In this document: one piece after another, positions 4,493 to 5,251 of the stretch | Numbering within the stretch: the stretch's first letter is position 1 | How the letters are laid out: every line of letters starts with the position of its first letter | Assembly (NCBI GenBank): GCA_003488415.1 | Contig: DNLQ01000140.1 | Span: 1 to 5,251, forward strand | Length of the DNA stretch: 5,251 nucleotides | Direction: 5' to 3' | Source: Ruminococcus sp. | GTDB taxonomy: Bacteria > Bacillota > Clostridia > Oscillospirales > Ruminococcaceae | Notes under the pieces: generated by a model | Told to the model about the DNA's origin: nothing | What the model saw: the letters and a program-made list of their open reading frames with translations, nothing else | Database searches by the model: none | Position numbers and translations under genes: made by a program

Positions 4493-4524
4493 TATAGTAT
4501 ATCCGCCGGGAGAAGGAATATACC

Positions 4525-5019
4525 ATGAAGATCATCAGGACACTCGTCTGGCTTGCGGCTGCGGATGTGCTGTCGGCATTCATTGCCTTTACGCTTGCAG
4601 CTTCCGGCTCGGGCATAATGAAGGCTGTGAGTGCAGTATGCACCGTCGGTATACTGTGCTGCCTTATGGCAGGGCTTGCAGTCAGGACAGCCAGTACAGA
4701 CATGAAACAGGAACGGCTCTCAGGGAGTGCAGCAGCGCTCAGAGAGCCGTTATCTATGGGTATAGCAGCCTGCGCTCCGGGAGTGCTGAGCTGGGTGCTG
4801 CTATGTATCAGCCGAAGCCGCTTTCCGGAGTATTACCGCTGGCATAAGTTGATAAACTGCTTCTTTTTGCAGATATACAATTTTATTTCTCCGGCAGTCG
4901 GTTCATCCGCACTTACTACAGGACAGCTTGCGGTCATGGGAGTACTTACGCTTGTTCCCGGAGCTGTATTCATGTTATTTTACACACTTGCCCGCAGGGG
5001 CGTATTCTTCGGTGATTAG
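4525..5019 (+). CDS. Integral membrane protein of unknown function
   Basis: A 164-residue very hydrophobic protein with four to five probable membrane segments: about residues 6-27, 31-53, 76-96, a weaker one at 110-126, and 134-156. The loop at 54-74 is polar and includes TASTDMKQERLSGS, and RSRFPEYYRWHK (97-108) separates the third and fourth segments. AAGGA (4513-4517) lies 7 bases before the ATG. I do not recognise the family, and no catalytic motif or transporter signature is evident. The following gene, an AEC-type transporter, begins 8 bases after the stop with its ribosome binding site overlapping that stop, so the two are surely co-transcribed and may share a job at the membrane. A 10-bp perfect inverted repeat lies inside the coding sequence at 4712-4751. 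No consensus promoter was found; TATAGT at 4493 is a weak candidate. Confidence 0.75.
   Translation: MKIIRTLVWLAAADVLSAFIAFTLAASGSGIMKAVSAVCTVGILCCLMAGLAVRTASTDMKQERLSGSAAALREPLSMGIAACAPGVLSWVLLCISRSRFPEYYRWHKLINCFFLQIYNFISPAVGSSALTTGQLAVMGVLTLVPGAVFMLFYTLARRGVFFGD
4712..4751 (+). other. Inverted repeat (RNA hairpin) inside the membrane-protein gene
   Basis: AACGGCTCTC (4712-4721) and GAGAGCCGTT (4742-4751) are perfect complements around a 20-base loop. The loop can pair further (GAGTGC with GCGCTC, one G-U pair). It codes for the polar loop between membrane segments 2 and 3. There is no T-run after it, so it is not a terminator; it could affect translation or mRNA stability, or be fortuitous. 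Confidence 0.4.
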
Positions 5020-5027
5020 GAGGCTTT

Positions 5028-5251
5028 ATGTCAGGGATCATACTACATCAGACTACAGTCATGCTGCTGCTCATGCTCTGCGGAGTGCTGTGTCACAGGA
5101 CTAAGATAATAAGTGCTGAAGCAAACCGTGAACTGTCAGCATTCGTCATCCAGATCGTAAATCCGGCAGTGATATTCATGTCCTACCAGGCTGATTACGA
5201 GACACGGCTTGTACGCAACCTGCTGATATGCTTTGCCCTCTCTGCGGCTGC
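5028..5251 (+). CDS. AEC (auxin efflux carrier) family transporter, N-terminal part
   Basis: The frame opens at ATG 5028 with AGGAGG (5018-5023) four bases upstream and runs off the right edge after 74 codons; the family is normally about 300 residues. The first segment (IILHQTTVMLLLMLCGVLCHR, about residues 4-24) is a membrane helix. RELSAFVIQIVNPAVIFMSYQ (35-55) carries the NPA motif at the end of the second helix, which is characteristic of AEC carriers. A third helix begins at RNLLICFALSAA. Known bacterial members move organic acids such as malate or act as putative permeases in the plasma membrane; the substrate here cannot be told. It follows the unknown membrane protein by 8 bases and is probably in its operon. 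Confidence 0.85.
   Translation, partial: MSGIILHQTTVMLLLMLCGVLCHRTKIISAEANRELSAFVIQIVNPAVIFMSYQADYETRLVRNLLICFALSAA

Noticed and set aside
4464..4847. Plus-strand 127-residue frame overlapping the membrane-protein gene
   Set aside because: It begins at a TTG without a ribosome binding site and is out of frame with the hydrophobic protein at 4525, which has both ribosome binding site and membrane pattern.

Overview
The window looks like a chromosomal stretch of an anaerobic Firmicute, probably a Ruminococcus-like member of the Clostridia. This rests on gene style (strong AGGAGG ribosome binding sites, short operons, the protein families present) and not on any search. No rRNA, tRNA, CRISPR array or transposase was seen.

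Positions 1-864 hold the end of a plus-strand operon. It contains the C-terminal part of a PNPOx-like FMN split-barrel protein, a second complete PNPOx-like protein and a 60-residue winged-helix protein, and it closes with a strong intrinsic terminator. A very short, doubtful ORF follows at 882-992.

Positions 989-1740 form a self-contained plus-strand unit: a near-consensus sigma-A promoter, a pentapeptide-repeat protein with an unusually long unbroken five-residue register, and a hairpin terminator. The unit looks AT-richer than its neighbours.

Positions 1741-3337 on the minus strand are a phage lysis cassette. A TcdE-type holin overlaps by 8 bases a two-domain endolysin (M15 peptidase followed by a GH25 muramidase). 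Inside the endolysin gene an optimal Shine-Dalgarno and ATG sit exactly at the start of the GH25 domain, so a separate muramidase may also be made. No other phage gene is visible. To the right, about 3334-3602, two short reading frames look like C-terminal ends of genes pointing away from each other, which suggests a rearrangement joint. Together, 989-3602 reads as a prophage remnant with a moron-like cargo gene.

Positions 3834-5251 return to host-type genes. A Fur/Zur-family metalloregulator has its own extended -10 promoter. A probable 38-residue minus-strand gene converges on it and has its own ribosome binding site and a terminator lying across the fur 3' end. Across a divergent intergenic region with two ACGTCAGA direct repeats lie a hydrophobic membrane protein and the N-terminus of an AEC-family transporter, which are probably co-transcribed.

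I see no clearly new multi-gene defence or biosynthetic system. The most interesting points are the internal translation start in the endolysin, the 38-residue gene, and the pentapeptide protein beside the lysis genes.
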